A DNA stretch of 64,000 bases from Rhodocyclales bacterium GT-UBC (GCA_003583745.1 QXPY01000014.1:1-64000), one strand, 5' to 3'; positions 25,926 through 35,577 are shown, numbered from the stretch's first letter. Made by a program: numbers and translations. Notes: generated by a model not told the origin, from the sequence alone.

Positions 25926-25978
25926 ACTGATTCGAAGGATGGTGGCCTGGGCGGCCTACCATCGCTTGTTGGTTATGA

Positions 25979-26009
25979 GAATTATTCGCAATTATTCGAA
26001 TGGAGTCAA
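25979..26009 (-). promoter_or_regulatory. promoter of the S4-paralogue operon with Fur-like box
   Basis: On the minus strand TTGACT (26009-26004) and AATAAT (25986-25981) are spaced by 17 bp. The near-palindrome GAATAATTGCGAATAATTC (25997-25979) covers the spacer and the -10 box, and recurs with one mismatch at 24870-24888. The layout predicts iron-dependent repression. Confidence 0.7.
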
Positions 26010-26049
26010 GCGTTGCCGGATTCGCCGTCAATGCTGTGCGGATCAATAC

Positions 26050-26077
26050 AAAAAGGCCACGCTGATGGCGTGGCCTT
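26050..26077 (-). terminator. intrinsic terminator after the DEAD-box helicase gene
   Basis: On the minus strand AAGGCCACGC-CATCA-GCGTGGCCTT is a perfect 10-bp stem running into a short T tract, about 28 bp past the helicase stop. Confidence 0.9.
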
Positions 26078-26104
26078 GGGTGCTACGGGATAAGCGAAGG
26101 ACGC

Positions 26105-27886
26105 TTAGCGGTCGCCGAATTTCTTCTTCTTGAAACCGCCGCGGTCGCCGTCGAATTTGCGCTCACCGCCGCCGTCGGGGCGGCCTTCGTCAGGGCGCAG
26201 ATTGATCGGTACGCCGCGAACGCGGGTGCGTTTCAGGGCGTTCGCCGCTTCGGCAGGCATGCCAGCCGGCAATTCAACAGTACTCGAGTCTTCGTAAAGC
26301 CCGATACGGCCGATGAAACGGCTCTCGATTCCGGCCTCGTTGGCAATCGCGCCGACGATATCCTTGACTTGAACGCCGTGTTCGCGACCCACGTCGATAC
26401 GATAGCGCACCATGTCACCGGTCGGAGCGGGGCGACGGGGCTTGTCCTCGAAGCGGGGGCGGTCGCCGCCTTCGAAACGCGGCTTGCGTTCCCGGTCGCC
26501 GAAACTGGCCGGGCGGCGTTCGCCGCGGTTGTCCGGGGCGAACGGCCGGGCCGGCGGCGGGTCTTCGCCGGCGATCTGCAGCGGTTTGCCTTCCTGCGCC
26601 ATCATGGCCAGTGCAGCAGCGACTTCCTCGGCGCTGACGTTCTGTTCCTCGGCGATCTGCGAGACGATGTTGGCGAAGAAATCGAGGCCTTCGGCATTGA
26701 GCACTTCGGCCACCTTGGACTTGAAGTCGGCGACGCGCTTGTTGGTCACGTCGGCACGCGACGGCAGGGTCAGCGGGGCGATCGGCTGACGCGTGGCGCG
26801 CTCGATGGTGCGCAGCATGCGGATTTCACGCGGTGCGACGAACAGGATGGCGTTGCCGTTGCGGCCGGCACGGCCGGTACGACCGATACGGTGTACGTAG
26901 GCTTCGGTGTCGTACGGGATGTCGTAGTTCACGACGTGGCTGATGCGCGGTACGTCGATGCCGCGGGCGGCCACATCGGTGGCGATGACGATGTCGAGCG
27001 CACCGGACTTCAACTGTTCGATGACGCGTTCGCGCATCTGCTGGTTGAGGTCACCATTCAGGGCGGCGGCGGCATAGCCGCGGGCGTTCAACTTGTCGGC
27101 GAGTTCGACGGTGGCGGTCTTGGTGCGTACGAAGATGATCGCCGCGTCGAAATCGTCCTCGACCTCTAGGATGCGGGTCAGCGCATCGAGCTTGTGCATG
27201 CCGGAAACCTGCCAGTACACCTGGCGGATCGCGGCGACGGTAGCGGTGGCGGCCTTGATCTTCACCTCACGCGGCTCGACCAGGTACTTCTGGGCGACGC
27301 GGCGGATCTGTTCCGGCATGGTGGCCGAGAACAGCGCAGTTTGGTGCTGTTCCGGGGTGTGTTCGAGAATCCATTCGACGTCGTCGATGAAGCCCATGCG
27401 CAGCATTTCGTCGGCTTCGTCGAGAACCAGGGTCTTCAGATTGTCGAGATTGAGCGTCTTGCGTTCCAGATGGTCCATGACGCGGCCGGGGGTGCCGACG
27501 ATGACGTGGGCGCCGCGTGCCAGTTGCTTGAGCTGGATGGTGTAGCTCTGGCCGCCGTAGATCGGCAGCACGTGAAAGCCGGGCAGGTTCTTGGCGTAGC
27601 TCTGCAGCGCTTCGGCGACCTGGATGGCCAGTTCACGCGTCGGCGTCAGGATCAGGGCCTGCGGCTTCATGAGCTTGACGTCGATGGTTTCCATCAGCGG
27701 CAGCGCGAAGGCAGCGGTCTTGCCGGTGCCGGTTTGCGCCATGCCGAGAATGTCGTGACCGTCGAGCAGGATGGGAATGCACTGGGCCTGGATCGGGGAC
27801 GGAGTTTCGTAGCCGATTTCGGCCAGGGTGTTGAGAAGCGATGTGCTTAGGCCGAGATCGGCAAAGCTATCAGCGGGAGATGTCAT
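26105..27886 (-). CDS. deaD: ATP-dependent DEAD-box RNA helicase (DeaD/CsdA type)
   Basis: The 593-residue protein has all core helicase motifs: Q motif at about residue 30, MAQTGTGKT, PTRELA, VLDEADEML, SATM, ARGIDVPR and HRIGRTGRAGR. A DbpA-like RNA-binding domain follows (YRIDVGREHGVQVKDIVGAI, near residue 495), then a basic Gly-rich tail (GGERKFDGDRGGFKKKKFGD). Such enzymes unwind rRNA during ribosome assembly and mRNA in the cold. AAAGGAAACAGC gives a good ribosome site. Confidence 0.93.
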   Translation of the reverse strand: MTSPADSFADLGLSTSLLNTLAEIGYETPSPIQAQCIPILLDGHDILGMAQTGTGKTAAFALPLMETIDVKLMKPQALILTPTRELAIQVAEALQSYAKNLPGFHVLPIYGGQSYTIQLKQLARGAHVIVGTPGRVMDHLERKTLNLDNLKTLVLDEADEMLRMGFIDDVEWILEHTPEQHQTALFSATMPEQIRRVAQKYLVEPREVKIKAATATVAAIRQVYWQVSGMHKLDALTRILEVEDDFDAAIIFVRTKTATVELADKLNARGYAAAALNGDLNQQMRERVIEQLKSGALDIVIATDVAARGIDVPRISHVVNYDIPYDTEAYVHRIGRTGRAGRNGNAILFVAPREIRMLRTIERATRQPIAPLTLPSRADVTNKRVADFKSKVAEVLNAEGLDFFANIVSQIAEEQNVSAEEVAAALAMMAQEGKPLQIAGEDPPPARPFAPDNRGERRPASFGDRERKPRFEGGDRPRFEDKPRRPAPTGDMVRYRIDVGREHGVQVKDIVGAIANEAGIESRFIGRIGLYEDSSTVELPAGMPAEAANALKRTRVRGVPINLRPDEGRPDGGGERKFDGDRGGFKKKKFGDR

Positions 27887-28207
27887 GCTGTTTCCTTTCG
27901 ACGCCGCGACTTGCTTTTATCTGCTTGCGGCGTGTATGCCCGATGGTCGGGCGACCTGAGTTCCCCTGACGCAGCTATGCCGAGGGGGCGATTCAATGGT
28001 GAGACCTGCAAAGTGAACTGCAAACGAGGGGTAAGGCGGTAGCTGCTCGGGAGCCCTGCGGGCGATGGATCAACGCATTGATATTATTAGTTTACTCTAT
28101 TTTTGCTTGTCCGGAAACCGGAACTGCGTGTGATTGCTGCAGGATTTGCCTTCATCGATACATCGGCGCATCATTTATCGGGATAAAAATACATTTATTC
28201 CGCCGCG
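27887..28207. other. long divergent intergenic region, helicase leader
   Basis: This stretch lies between the helicase and the hybrid kinase starts. The half next to the helicase could form a stem in its mRNA (GACGCCGC with GCGGCGTG, 27900-27940). The AT-rich block at 28078-28105 (TTGATATTATTAGTTTACTC) may hold promoters for either direction. A long leader would fit cold-controlled helicase mRNAs, but nothing decisive was seen. Confidence 0.35.
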
Positions 28208-31159
28208 ATGACTTGTTTCGCGGGCAGGAAGAAGGGCGGAGAAAGCATCATTTCAGAATCAATCAAGCAGTCGTGGCTGGCACGGCGTTTTCAGTTCGGG
28301 TCGCTCAAATGGCGGCTTTGGATTCTGGCCTGTCTGCCGATGCTGGCTGTGCCGGTTCTCGGTGCCGCCATCTTTGTTCTTGGCAATGAGTATTTCGATC
28401 GTCTGCTGACCCACAAGATCGTCGGCGACTTGGCGATGGCGCGCAGCCATTTGACGCACATACAGCAAGAAACCCTGGTTTCGGCGCGAAGTCTGGCTGA
28501 TTCGAAGCGAATGCGCGGACTGGTTTTGCGCCAGCCGAACGATGTTCCCCTTGGGGAAGTCCTGGCGTCGCGTCAGGATAATGTCGGTTTCGACTTCCTC
28601 GCCATCCTCGATCCGCAAGGGCAGGTGTTGGCTGCCAGCGATGTGCTGGCGGCCGGTGACGGCTATGTCGACCTGAAGGTTTTACGCGAAGCGCAGGTCA
28701 GCGGCGAAGGGCAGGTGGGTCTGGAAGTGGTGGCGAGTGAAAAACTGGCACGGCTGGGGCAGGATTTGCCCGTGCGAGCCCGTTTTTCGCTGATCGAGAC
28801 GCCGATGGCTGCGCCATCCGAACGTCAGGTTGAGGATCGCGGCGTGGTCGTGGTCGCCGCCGTGCCTATGCGCGATGAAGCCGGGCAAGTGGTGGCGATG
28901 GTGGTCGGTGGCCTGTTGCTCAATCGCGACGAGCGATTCGTCGATTATCTGTCCGACATTGTCATGGCCAGTGGCCTGCGGCAACTGGGTGCCAACGGCA
29001 TGGTCACGATGTTTCTCGGCGATGTTCGGATTGCCACCAGCGTGCGGCGTGAAAATGGCGAACGGGCGGTTGGTACCCGTGTATCGCAAGCCGTCAAGGA
29101 GGCTGTTTTTGATCGGGGAGAAACCTGGATCAGGCGGGCCTTCGTCGTCGATCACTGGGCCCTGACCGCCTATGAGCCCCTCCTTGGCTACGGTGGCGAG
29201 CGGATCGGCATGCTTTATGTCGGCATCCCGGAAGCACCTTTCGTGGCTTTCCGTTGGAAGGCGATAGGTCTGGTTTTTCTTTCGCTGCTGGCTTCCGCGT
29301 TGATTGGAACCTGGCTTTCGTGGCGTCTGGCGCGCGGTATTCTGAATCCCTTGGCAACGCTCGAGAAGGCGATGCGTGCCGTGAGCACGGGCGATCTGGG
29401 GGCGCGTGTCGGCGAGTTGCCTGGCGATGACGAATTGGCTCGGCTTGGCATGCTGTTCGACCGGCTGCTTGATACGATCAGCCAGCAGACCGGTGCTTTG
29501 CGCCAGTGGGCCGAAGAGCTCGACATCAAGGTGGCGCAGCGTACCCGGGACTTGGCGGAGGCCAACGACGCGCTGGCGCTGGCTCGCGATGTCGCGGAAC
29601 GGGCAAATCAGTCGAAAAGCTCCTTCCTGGCCAACATGAGTCATGAAATCAGGACGCCGATGAACGCCATCGTCGGCTTGACGCATCTGTTGCAAAAGGA
29701 AATATCCGATCACCGCCAGATCGAGCGGCTCAAGAAGATCGGCGATGCGGCACATCATCTGCTCTCCATCATCAACGATATTCTCGATATATCGAAAATC
29801 GAGGCCGGGAAGCTGCATCTGGAATACAGCAGCTTCGACATGGAAAAGGTTTTCGATTCCGTTTGCGATATGACCGCCGAGCGGGCCAGTGCCAAAGGTA
29901 TCGAACTGGTTCGCGACGTTTCGCCGGACTTGACCGGGGTCTTTCAGGGGGATGCCTTGCGGCTTGGTCAGGTGCTGCTCAATTTTGTCGGCAACGCGGT
30001 CAAGTTCACCGAGCATGGTTCGATCATTGTTCGTGCCGGCTTGGTCGAGGATGGCGGAAATCAGGTCGTTGTCCGTTTCGAGGTGAAGGATACCGGCATC
30101 GGTATTCCCGCCGATGTCTTGGGGCGCCTCTTTGCTCCTTTCGAGCAGGCAGATGGCTCGATTAGTCGCAAATATGGCGGTACCGGGCTCGGCTTGACCA
30201 TCAGTCGGCGTCTGGCCGAAATGATGGGCGGGGCAGTCGGTGTCGAGAGTGCGCCCGGAGAGGGAAGCTTGTTCTGGTTTACCGCGCGTTTGGGTCGCGA
30301 TGGAAGCTGCTTGCCGGTACGTCCACCTTTGTCATCTCTGGTCGGGCGGCGGGTTTTGGTGGTCGATGACCAGCCTGAGGCACGCCAGGTTCTGGCCGAC
30401 ATGTTGTCTTTGCAGGGCATGCTGCCCGAGCAGGCGAGCAGCGCGGAGGAGGGGCTGGCGAGTATTCAGGCGGCGGACGGCTCAGGGCGGCCATTCGATA
30501 TTGTTTTGTTTGATTGGCGTATGCCGGGCATGAGCGGATTGGAGGCGGTCGAGCAGTTGGGGAGGCTCGCACTGGGGCGTCGTCCATCCCATTTTCTGGT
30601 GACGGCGTATGACAGCGAGCTGGATAGAACGCGTTGCGCGGCGGCGGGCGTGCGCTCCGTGTTGGTCAAGCCGGTGTCGGCGTCGAGTTTGTACGAGAGT
30701 CTGCTTCACTTGGTCGATGCGGCTGCCCTGGGCGCGGTGCCCGCGGATTCCTTCGCGCTGGAACGGCGCTTGATCGAAGGTCATGCCGGGCAGCGCATCT
30801 TGCTGGCCGAAGATAACGAGATCAACCGCGAGGTGGCCATCGAACTGCTATCTGCAGTCGAATTGGAGGTCGATGTCGCGGTCAATGGCGCCGAGGTGCT
30901 AAAGAAGCTTGAGGAGCAGTCTTACGCTTTGATTCTGATGGATGTCCAGATGCCGGTCATGGATGGTTTGGAGGCGACACGGCGCCTGCGTCAGTTGCCG
31001 GCATCTGCCGAAACGCCGGTTCTGGCCCTGACCGCCAACGCCTATGGAGATGACGTCGACGCTTGCCTGGCGGCTGGCATGAATGCGCATGTTGCCAAGC
31101 CGGTCGATCCGGACTTGCTTTATGCGGCCTTGCTCGAGTGGTTGCCCAAGGGCGGCTGA
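28208..31159 (+). CDS. hybrid sensor histidine kinase with two receiver domains
   Basis: The 983-residue protein has membrane segments near residues 38-58 and 355-375 enclosing a large periplasmic Cache-like sensor domain. A HAMP domain follows, then the phosphoacceptor [11 protein letters not shown] (His near 478), the ATPase domain ([13 protein letters not shown]), and receivers with [11 protein letters not shown] (Asp near 765) and [12 protein letters not shown] (Asp near 911). The start is uncertain: the ATG at 28208 has a poor ribosome site, and initiation 15-20 codons later, behind GGCGGAGAAAG, is possible. No cognate regulator is adjacent. Confidence 0.9.
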   Translation: MTCFAGRKKGGESIISESIKQSWLARRFQFGSLKWRLWILACLPMLAVPVLGAAIFVLGNEYFDRLLTHKIVGDLAMARSHLTHIQQETLVSARSLADSKRMRGLVLRQPNDVPLGEVLASRQDNVGFDFLAILDPQGQVLAASDVLAAGDGYVDLKVLREAQVSGEGQVGLEVVASEKLARLGQDLPVRARFSLIETPMAAPSERQVEDRGVVVVAAVPMRDEAGQVVAMVVGGLLLNRDERFVDYLSDIVMASGLRQLGANGMVTMFLGDVRIATSVRRENGERAVGTRVSQAVKEAVFDRGETWIRRAFVVDHWALTAYEPLLGYGGERIGMLYVGIPEAPFVAFRWKAIGLVFLSLLASALIGTWLSWRLARGILNPLATLEKAMRAVSTGDLGARVGELPGDDELARLGMLFDRLLDTISQQTGALRQWAEELDIKVAQRTRDLAEANDALALARDVAERANQSKSSFLANMSHEIRTPMNAIVGLTHLLQKEISDHRQIERLKKIGDAAHHLLSIINDILDISKIEAGKLHLEYSSFDMEKVFDSVCDMTAERASAKGIELVRDVSPDLTGVFQGDALRLGQVLLNFVGNAVKFTEHGSIIVRAGLVEDGGNQVVVRFEVKDTGIGIPADVLGRLFAPFEQADGSISRKYGGTGLGLTISRRLAEMMGGAVGVESAPGEGSLFWFTARLGRDGSCLPVRPPLSSLVGRRVLVVDDQPEARQVLADMLSLQGMLPEQASSAEEGLASIQAADGSGRPFDIVLFDWRMPGMSGLEAVEQLGRLALGRRPSHFLVTAYDSELDRTRCAAAGVRSVLVKPVSASSLYESLLHLVDAAALGAVPADSFALERRLIEGHAGQRILLAEDNEINREVAIELLSAVELEVDVAVNGAEVLKKLEEQSYALILMDVQMPVMDGLEATRRLRQLPASAETPVLALTANAYGDDVDACLAAGMNAHVAKPVDPDLLYAALLEWLPKGG

Positions 31160-31974
31160 ATCGGCCGTCCGTCTTGCGATGAACGGGGCTGCCTAAGGCT
31201 GGCCAGTTCTTCGGCGCTGAAACCGGCAGCCAGTCGCGCCTCGGTATTCATGCTGGCTTGCGGCCAAGGCGCGTTGAAGCCGTCAAGCAATTGGCGGTAG
31301 GTTTCCTCGGCAGGCAGCTGGCGTTCGGCACATAGGTGGCGGAACCAGCGGTCACCCAGTCCGACGTGACCGATTTCATCGCGCAGGATGACGTCAAGGG
31401 CTTGTGCCGACTCATGGTCGCCACAAGCCTCCAGGCGGCGCTGGATCGGCGGGGTGGCGTCGAGGCCGCGGGCCTCGAGCAGGCGGGGTACGAGGGCCAT
31501 GCGAACGAGAACGTCGCCGCTGGTCTTTTCGGCCATTTCCCACAAGCCCGCATGGGCCGGAAAATCGCCGTAATCGTGATCGAGTGAGCGCAGACGCTGA
31601 CGCAGCAGCTCGAAATGCATGGCTTCTTCAGCCGCGACAGCGATCCAGTCGGCGTAATACTGTTCGGGCATGTTACGAAAACGTGCCGCGTGGTCGAGCG
31701 CCAGATTGATCGCGGTGAACTCGATATGGACGATGGCATGCAAGAGACGGGCGCGGCCTTCCGGTGTTTTGGGATTGCGCTGCTCGACCTCTTTGGGTTG
31801 GACCAGTTCGGGCTGCTCAGGCCGGCCGCAGCTGAGCGCGACCGGAGCGGGGTGTCGGCAGTCCAGTTTGCCGGCTAGCCAGTCGCTGGCCAGCCTTTCG
31901 GTCAGGGAAATCTTGGTGTCGATGTCGCTGGCGGCGAGCGCCGCTGCCAGCGCGACAAACAGCGAAGTACTCAT
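31120..31974 (-). CDS. DUF455 ferritin-like di-iron protein
   Basis: The 284-residue protein has the helical ferritin-like core of DUF455 with two metal-ligand motifs, EEAMHFE (ExxH) and [11 protein letters not shown] (ExxH). It may be an oxygen-activating di-iron enzyme of unknown substrate. The start is the ATG at 31974, overlapping the stop of the aldo-keto reductase gene by 4 bp. Its 3' end overlaps the convergent hybrid kinase gene by 40 bp. Confidence 0.85.
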   Translation of the reverse strand: MSTSLFVALAAALAASDIDTKISLTERLASDWLAGKLDCRHPAPVALSCGRPEQPELVQPKEVEQRNPKTPEGRARLLHAIVHIEFTAINLALDHAARFRNMPEQYYADWIAVAAEEAMHFELLRQRLRSLDHDYGDFPAHAGLWEMAEKTSGDVLVRMALVPRLLEARGLDATPPIQRRLEACGDHESAQALDVILRDEIGHVGLGDRWFRHLCAERQLPAEETYRQLLDGFNAPWPQASMNTEARLAAGFSAEELASLRQPRSSQDGRPIQPPLGNHSSKAA

Positions 31975-33017
31975 GGTGCGGGGTTGGTGTAGCGGAGATG
32001 GATGGCGTCGATCGCGTCGAGGACGGGTTGTGGAATCGGGGTCAGCGCCGCCGGCAGGGTTTCCTTCAATTGCAGCAGCGAGGAGGCGCCGATGATGTTG
32101 CTGCTGACAAACCAGCGCGACCGCACGAAGCCAAGCGCCAATTGGGTCGGCGTCAGACCATGTTGGCGGGCAAGTTCGGCGTAGGCGGCAACGGCGGGCT
32201 GGACGTTTGGCTTGGTGTAGCGCTGACCGAACGCCGGCCACAGCTTGAGTCGCCCCGGAGCGTCCGGGTCATCGTGGTACTTGCCGCTGAGCAGGCCGAA
32301 AGCAAGTGGCGAATAGGCCAGCAAGCCGATCTGCTCGTGGTGGCAGACCTCGGCCAGGGCGCCTTCGAAGCTGCGGTTGAGCAGGTTGTAGGCGTTTTGT
32401 GTGGAGACGATGCGAGGCAGCTTCAACTCGTCCGAGAGGCGGAGGAATTGCATGATGCCCCAGGGGTGCTCGTTGGATACGCCGATGCAGCGGATCTTTC
32501 CCTCAGCGACCAGTTCCCCCAGTGCTTCGAGCTGTTCCCGGATGGGCGTGCAGGCGCGCTCGTTGGCGGGATTGAATTGCCATTGCCCGAACATGGGCTG
32601 GTTGCGCTCGGGCCAGTGCAACTGATAGAGATCGATGTAATCTGTTTGCAGGCGTCGCAAGGAGCCTTCGACGGCGGCGCGGATATTGGCCCTGTCCAAG
32701 GCCGCGGGGCCGCCGCGAATCCAGTCGAGATTGCGGCTTGGGCCGGCAACCTTGGTTGCGATCAAGATCTTGTCACGCGACTGGCGAGTCAGCCAGCGGC
32801 CGAGAATGCTTTCCGAGGCACCGTAGGTTTCCTTGCGGGCCGGGACCGCATACATTTCTGCGGTATCGAAAAAGTTGACCCCGGCGTCGAGGGCGTAGTC
32901 GAGTTGGGCATGGGCGTCGGTTTCGCCGGTTTGTTCGCCGAAGGTCATCGTGCCCAGGCAGATTTCCGGGATGGCGATTGGGCTGCGACCGAGCGGGTTC
33001 AGTTTGATATCGTGCAT
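31971..33017 (-). CDS. tas: NADP(H)-dependent aldo-keto reductase (Tas family)
   Basis: The 348-residue TIM-barrel protein matches E. coli Tas closely (LGTMTFGEQ, DAHAQLDYA, GPSRN, RLQTDYIDLYQLHWPER, ending YTNPAP). Catalytic residues are visible as Asp/Tyr in DTAEMY, Lys in ATKVAG and His in QLHWPE. It reduces carbonyl compounds, with the physiological substrate unknown. It is coupled to the DUF455 gene by an ATGA overlap and starts 10 bp after a small hypothetical gene. Confidence 0.92.
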   Translation of the reverse strand: MHDIKLNPLGRSPIAIPEICLGTMTFGEQTGETDAHAQLDYALDAGVNFFDTAEMYAVPARKETYGASESILGRWLTRQSRDKILIATKVAGPSRNLDWIRGGPAALDRANIRAAVEGSLRRLQTDYIDLYQLHWPERNQPMFGQWQFNPANERACTPIREQLEALGELVAEGKIRCIGVSNEHPWGIMQFLRLSDELKLPRIVSTQNAYNLLNRSFEGALAEVCHHEQIGLLAYSPLAFGLLSGKYHDDPDAPGRLKLWPAFGQRYTKPNVQPAVAAYAELARQHGLTPTQLALGFVRSRWFVSSNIIGASSLLQLKETLPAALTPIPQPVLDAIDAIHLRYTNPAP

Positions 33018-33027
33018 GGTGGTTCCG

Positions 33028-33360
33028 TCAGGGCTGCGTGCAGAGCACGCCGTAGATCAGGTAGGGGCGGTTCATGGTTTCATCGAATCCGGCCGGGACG
33101 ATGGCCAGGCAATGATCCGCTGGTGGTGGGGAGTGCTCCAGCACCCAGGCGCTGGCTGCGGCAAAGGCTTCGTCGAAACTGCCGAACAGGACGTGGCGTT
33201 CGCAGGCGCGAATGGGCAAGAATTGCCCGGTGGTCTTGTCGAGCAGGGTATCGCAGTCGAGGCGTTGGACAGCGAAGCCGACGGCTTGGCGAGGGAGGGG
33301 CAGGTCCGGAAGGGAAAAGGGGTCGCCGAAGCTATCTGCGGGTAGGGTGTTGTTGGGCAT
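33028..33360 (-). CDS. conserved-looking small hypothetical protein
   Basis: The 110-residue protein starts at the ATG at 33360 (MPNNTLPADSFGDPFSLPDL). It has motifs AVQRLDCDTLLDKTTGQFLP and SFDEAFAAASAWVLEHS, no signal peptide and no membrane helix, and is probably cytoplasmic. It is followed after 10 bp by the Tas-type gene, so it leads a three-gene operon with Tas and DUF455. No function recognised. A longer frame upstream to 33915 is a shadow of the DUF47 gene. Confidence 0.7.
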   Translation of the reverse strand: MPNNTLPADSFGDPFSLPDLPLPRQAVGFAVQRLDCDTLLDKTTGQFLPIRACERHVLFGSFDEAFAAASAWVLEHSPPPADHCLAIVPAGFDETMNRPYLIYGVLCTQP

Positions 33361-33465
33361 GCCACATTTTAGCGGCAAGCATCGTCTGGTGACGTTGCCT
33401 TGCATTGGGCGGAGTGTGCCGCGTGTTAGAATACAAGGCTGTAACGATAACTTAACAGGACGGTC

Positions 33466-34104
33466 ATGTTCGGACGGCTGATGCCCAGGGAGGGCAAGTA
33501 TTTCGATCTTTTCAACGATCATGCGGCACTGATCGTGCAGGGCGGCAAGTCTCTCGCCGGGCTGATGGGCGCATTGATCGGAGCCACCGGCGAAGCGGAA
33601 AAGTTTGCCGAAGAAATCGATGTGATCGAGCGCAAGGCGGACGAAATCACCCATAGCACGCTGGCGCAGTTGCATACCTCGTTCATCACCCCTTTCGACC
33701 GTGACGAAATCCACCAACTGATCAACGGCATGGATGACATCCTCGACATCATTCAGGATGTTGCCGAGTCGATGGCCCTCTACGATGTGCATAGTGTGCC
33801 GCCTGAGGCCAAGGTGCTGGCTGACGTGACCGAACAGTGCTGCAGCGCCGTGCAAGCGGTCGTCAAATTGCTGCACAGCATGGAAAACGCGCCGGCCATC
33901 CTCAAGTACTGCCATCAGATCAACGAACTTGAATCCGATGCCGACCGTCTGTTGCGCGAGGCGATGTCCAAGCTCTTCCGCGAGGAGCCGGATGTCCGCC
34001 AGGTGGTCAAGATGAAGGAAATCTACGAATTGCTCGAATCCGTGACCGACCGTTGCAAGGACGTCGCCGGCACGATTGAGGCCATCGTTCTCGAAAACTC
34101 CTGA
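33466..34104 (+). CDS. DUF47 family PhoU-like Pit accessory protein
   Basis: The 212-residue all-helical protein matches DUF47 (FDLFNDHAALIVQGGKSLAG; ITHSTLAQLHTSFITPFDRD; EKFAEEIDVIERKADEITH). These proteins lie beside Pit phosphate transporters and modulate them. The pit gene starts 15 bp downstream. A -10-like TAGAAT (33427-33432) lies upstream, followed by CTGTAACGATAACTTAAC, which only loosely recalls a Pho box. Confidence 0.92.
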   Translation: MFGRLMPREGKYFDLFNDHAALIVQGGKSLAGLMGALIGATGEAEKFAEEIDVIERKADEITHSTLAQLHTSFITPFDRDEIHQLINGMDDILDIIQDVAESMALYDVHSVPPEAKVLADVTEQCCSAVQAVVKLLHSMENAPAILKYCHQINELESDADRLLREAMSKLFREEPDVRQVVKMKEIYELLESVTDRCKDVAGTIEAIVLENS

Positions 34105-34118
34105 GCGGGCAGCTCGGT

Positions 34119-35126
34119 ATGGATACCGTACATATCAGTCTCGGGGTCGTCGTCACCCTGGTTGTCGTCGCATTGCTGTTCGATTTCATGAACGGCTTTC
34201 ACGATGCGGCCAATTCGATTGCCACCATCGTTTCTACTCGCGTGCTGAAGCCGCATCAGGCAGTGATCTGGGCCTCAGCATTCAATTTTCTTGCCTACTT
34301 CCTGTTTCAGCTCAAGGTGGCCAGCACCATCGGCAAGGGCACTATCGACCCCAGTATCGTCGATCACTACGTGATTTTCGGCGCCTTGGTCGGTGCCATC
34401 ATCTGGAACATCATTACCTGGTATTACGGTATCCCGTCCTCGTCGTCACATGCGCTGGTCGGCGGCCTGGTCGGAACAGCTCTCGCCAAGGCGGGGATCG
34501 ATGGCCTGATTACCGCTGGCGTGCTGAAAATTATCGCGTTCATCTTCGTTGCCCCGTTTTTGGGCTTCTTTATCGGTGGCGCCTTGATGGTCAGTGTTTC
34601 CTGGATCTGTCGAAGGATGGCGCCGCGCAAGGTGGACAAGTACTTCCGGCGTCTGCAGTTGCTTTCTGCGGCAGCTTATAGCCTCGGTCATGGCGGCAAT
34701 GACGCGCAGAAGACAGTCGGCATCATCTGGATGCTGCTGATTGCTGCAGGCATGTCCGATCCGCATGCCGCCATTCCCGGCTGGGTGGTTTTCGCCTGCT
34801 ATTCGGCGATGGGCCTTGGCACGATGTTCGGCGGTTGGCGGATCGTCAAGACCATGGGCAACCGCATCACCAAGCTCAATCAGGCGCGCGGTTTCTGCGC
34901 CAACAGCGGTGGTGCGATCACCTTGTTCATGGCTACTGCTTTGGGCGTGCCGGTGTCGACAACCCATACGATTACCGGCGCGATTGCCGGTGTCGGTTCT
35001 ACCCGTGGTGCCCGTCGCGTGCGCTGGGGTGTGGCCGGCGGCATCGTTTGGGCATGGATCCTGACCATTCCCTGTAGCGCGGCGATGGCCGCCATCGCCT
35101 GGTATATCGGGCACCAGGTCCTGTAG
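34119..35126 (+). CDS. pit: inorganic phosphate transporter, Pit family
   Basis: The 335-residue membrane protein carries the duplicated family signature: FDFMNGFHDAANSIATIV near residue 23 and SLGHGGNDAQKTVGII near residue 190, with GIPSSSSHALVGGL and GVPVSTTHTITGAI. It imports phosphate as a metal-phosphate complex with protons. It forms an operon with the DUF47 protein and perhaps the short membrane protein that starts 3 bp downstream. Confidence 0.95.
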   Translation: MDTVHISLGVVVTLVVVALLFDFMNGFHDAANSIATIVSTRVLKPHQAVIWASAFNFLAYFLFQLKVASTIGKGTIDPSIVDHYVIFGALVGAIIWNIITWYYGIPSSSSHALVGGLVGTALAKAGIDGLITAGVLKIIAFIFVAPFLGFFIGGALMVSVSWICRRMAPRKVDKYFRRLQLLSAAAYSLGHGGNDAQKTVGIIWMLLIAAGMSDPHAAIPGWVVFACYSAMGLGTMFGGWRIVKTMGNRITKLNQARGFCANSGGAITLFMATALGVPVSTTHTITGAIAGVGSTRGARRVRWGVAGGIVWAWILTIPCSAAMAAIAWYIGHQVL

Positions 35127-35128
35127 GG

Positions 35129-35293
35129 ATGAAAGTGCTGCTTTACCTTGTCCTGCTGGCGGTGCTGGCAGGACTGGTCTGGCAGTGGCCGATGCTCTGG
35201 GAGCTCGCCGTGGCTGGCGCCATCGGCGGGGTTTACTGGATTTTCTTCCGGATTCCACCGTCCGCAGACGGTGATCAGTCAAAGCTCGATTAA
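35129..35293 (+). CDS. 54-residue small membrane protein
   Basis: Starting 2 bp after the pit stop, this frame encodes MKVLLYLVLLAVLAGLVWQW followed by a second hydrophobic stretch (LAVAGAIGGVYWIFFRI) and a polar tail. It should span the membrane twice. The stop overlaps the convergent DUF465 gene by 4 bp. The tight spacing to pit suggests co-expression. TAGGGATG offers a weak ribosome site. Confidence 0.6.
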   Translation: MKVLLYLVLLAVLAGLVWQWPMLWELAVAGAIGGVYWIFFRIPPSADGDQSKLD

Positions 35294-35511
35294 GCCGGAA
35301 TATCGGGCACCAGCATCGCTTCCAGCAGCAGGATACGATCCTTCAGTGCCAGTTTGCGCTTCTTGATCCGGCGTACCAGCAGTTCGTCCGGCGGCGGATT
35401 TTCAATCAGATGCAGAATGACCTGATCCAGGTCGCGGTGTTCAACCTGCAATTCCTGAATCTGGTGACGTATGCCGATCAATTCCTCGTCGGTCAAGGGT
35501 TGGAGAGCCAT
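35290..35511 (-). CDS. DUF465 (YdcH-type) small protein
   Basis: The 73-residue helical protein fits DUF465: LTDEELIGIRHQIQELQVEH and RRIKKRKLALKDRILLLEAM, with the basic KKRKLALKD run typical of the family. These are short coiled-coil proteins of unknown function. The gene is transcribed away from the promoter of the next operon and ends against the small membrane protein gene. Confidence 0.85.
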   Translation of the reverse strand: MALQPLTDEELIGIRHQIQELQVEHRDLDQVILHLIENPPPDELLVRRIKKRKLALKDRILLLEAMLVPDIPA

Positions 35512-35520
35512 GGAGTGTTC

Positions 35521-35548
35521 CTGACAACTAGCGATGTTTTGCTAGAAT
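35521..35548 (+). promoter_or_regulatory. putative sigma-70 promoter for the greB operon
   Basis: CTGACA (35521-35526) and TAGAAT (35543-35548) are spaced by 16 bp, about 30 bp before the AGGAGAGAGAAATG start of the hypothetical gene. No other promoter is visible in this gap. Confidence 0.6.
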
Positions 35549-35577
35549 AACCCGAACAGACAACGGAGGAGAGAGAA

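Noticed and set aside
33427..33455. Pho box in front of the DUF47-pit operon
   Set aside because: CTGTAAC-GATA-ACTTAAC has the 7-4-7 spacing but the second half is poor, so it is mentioned only in the gene entry.
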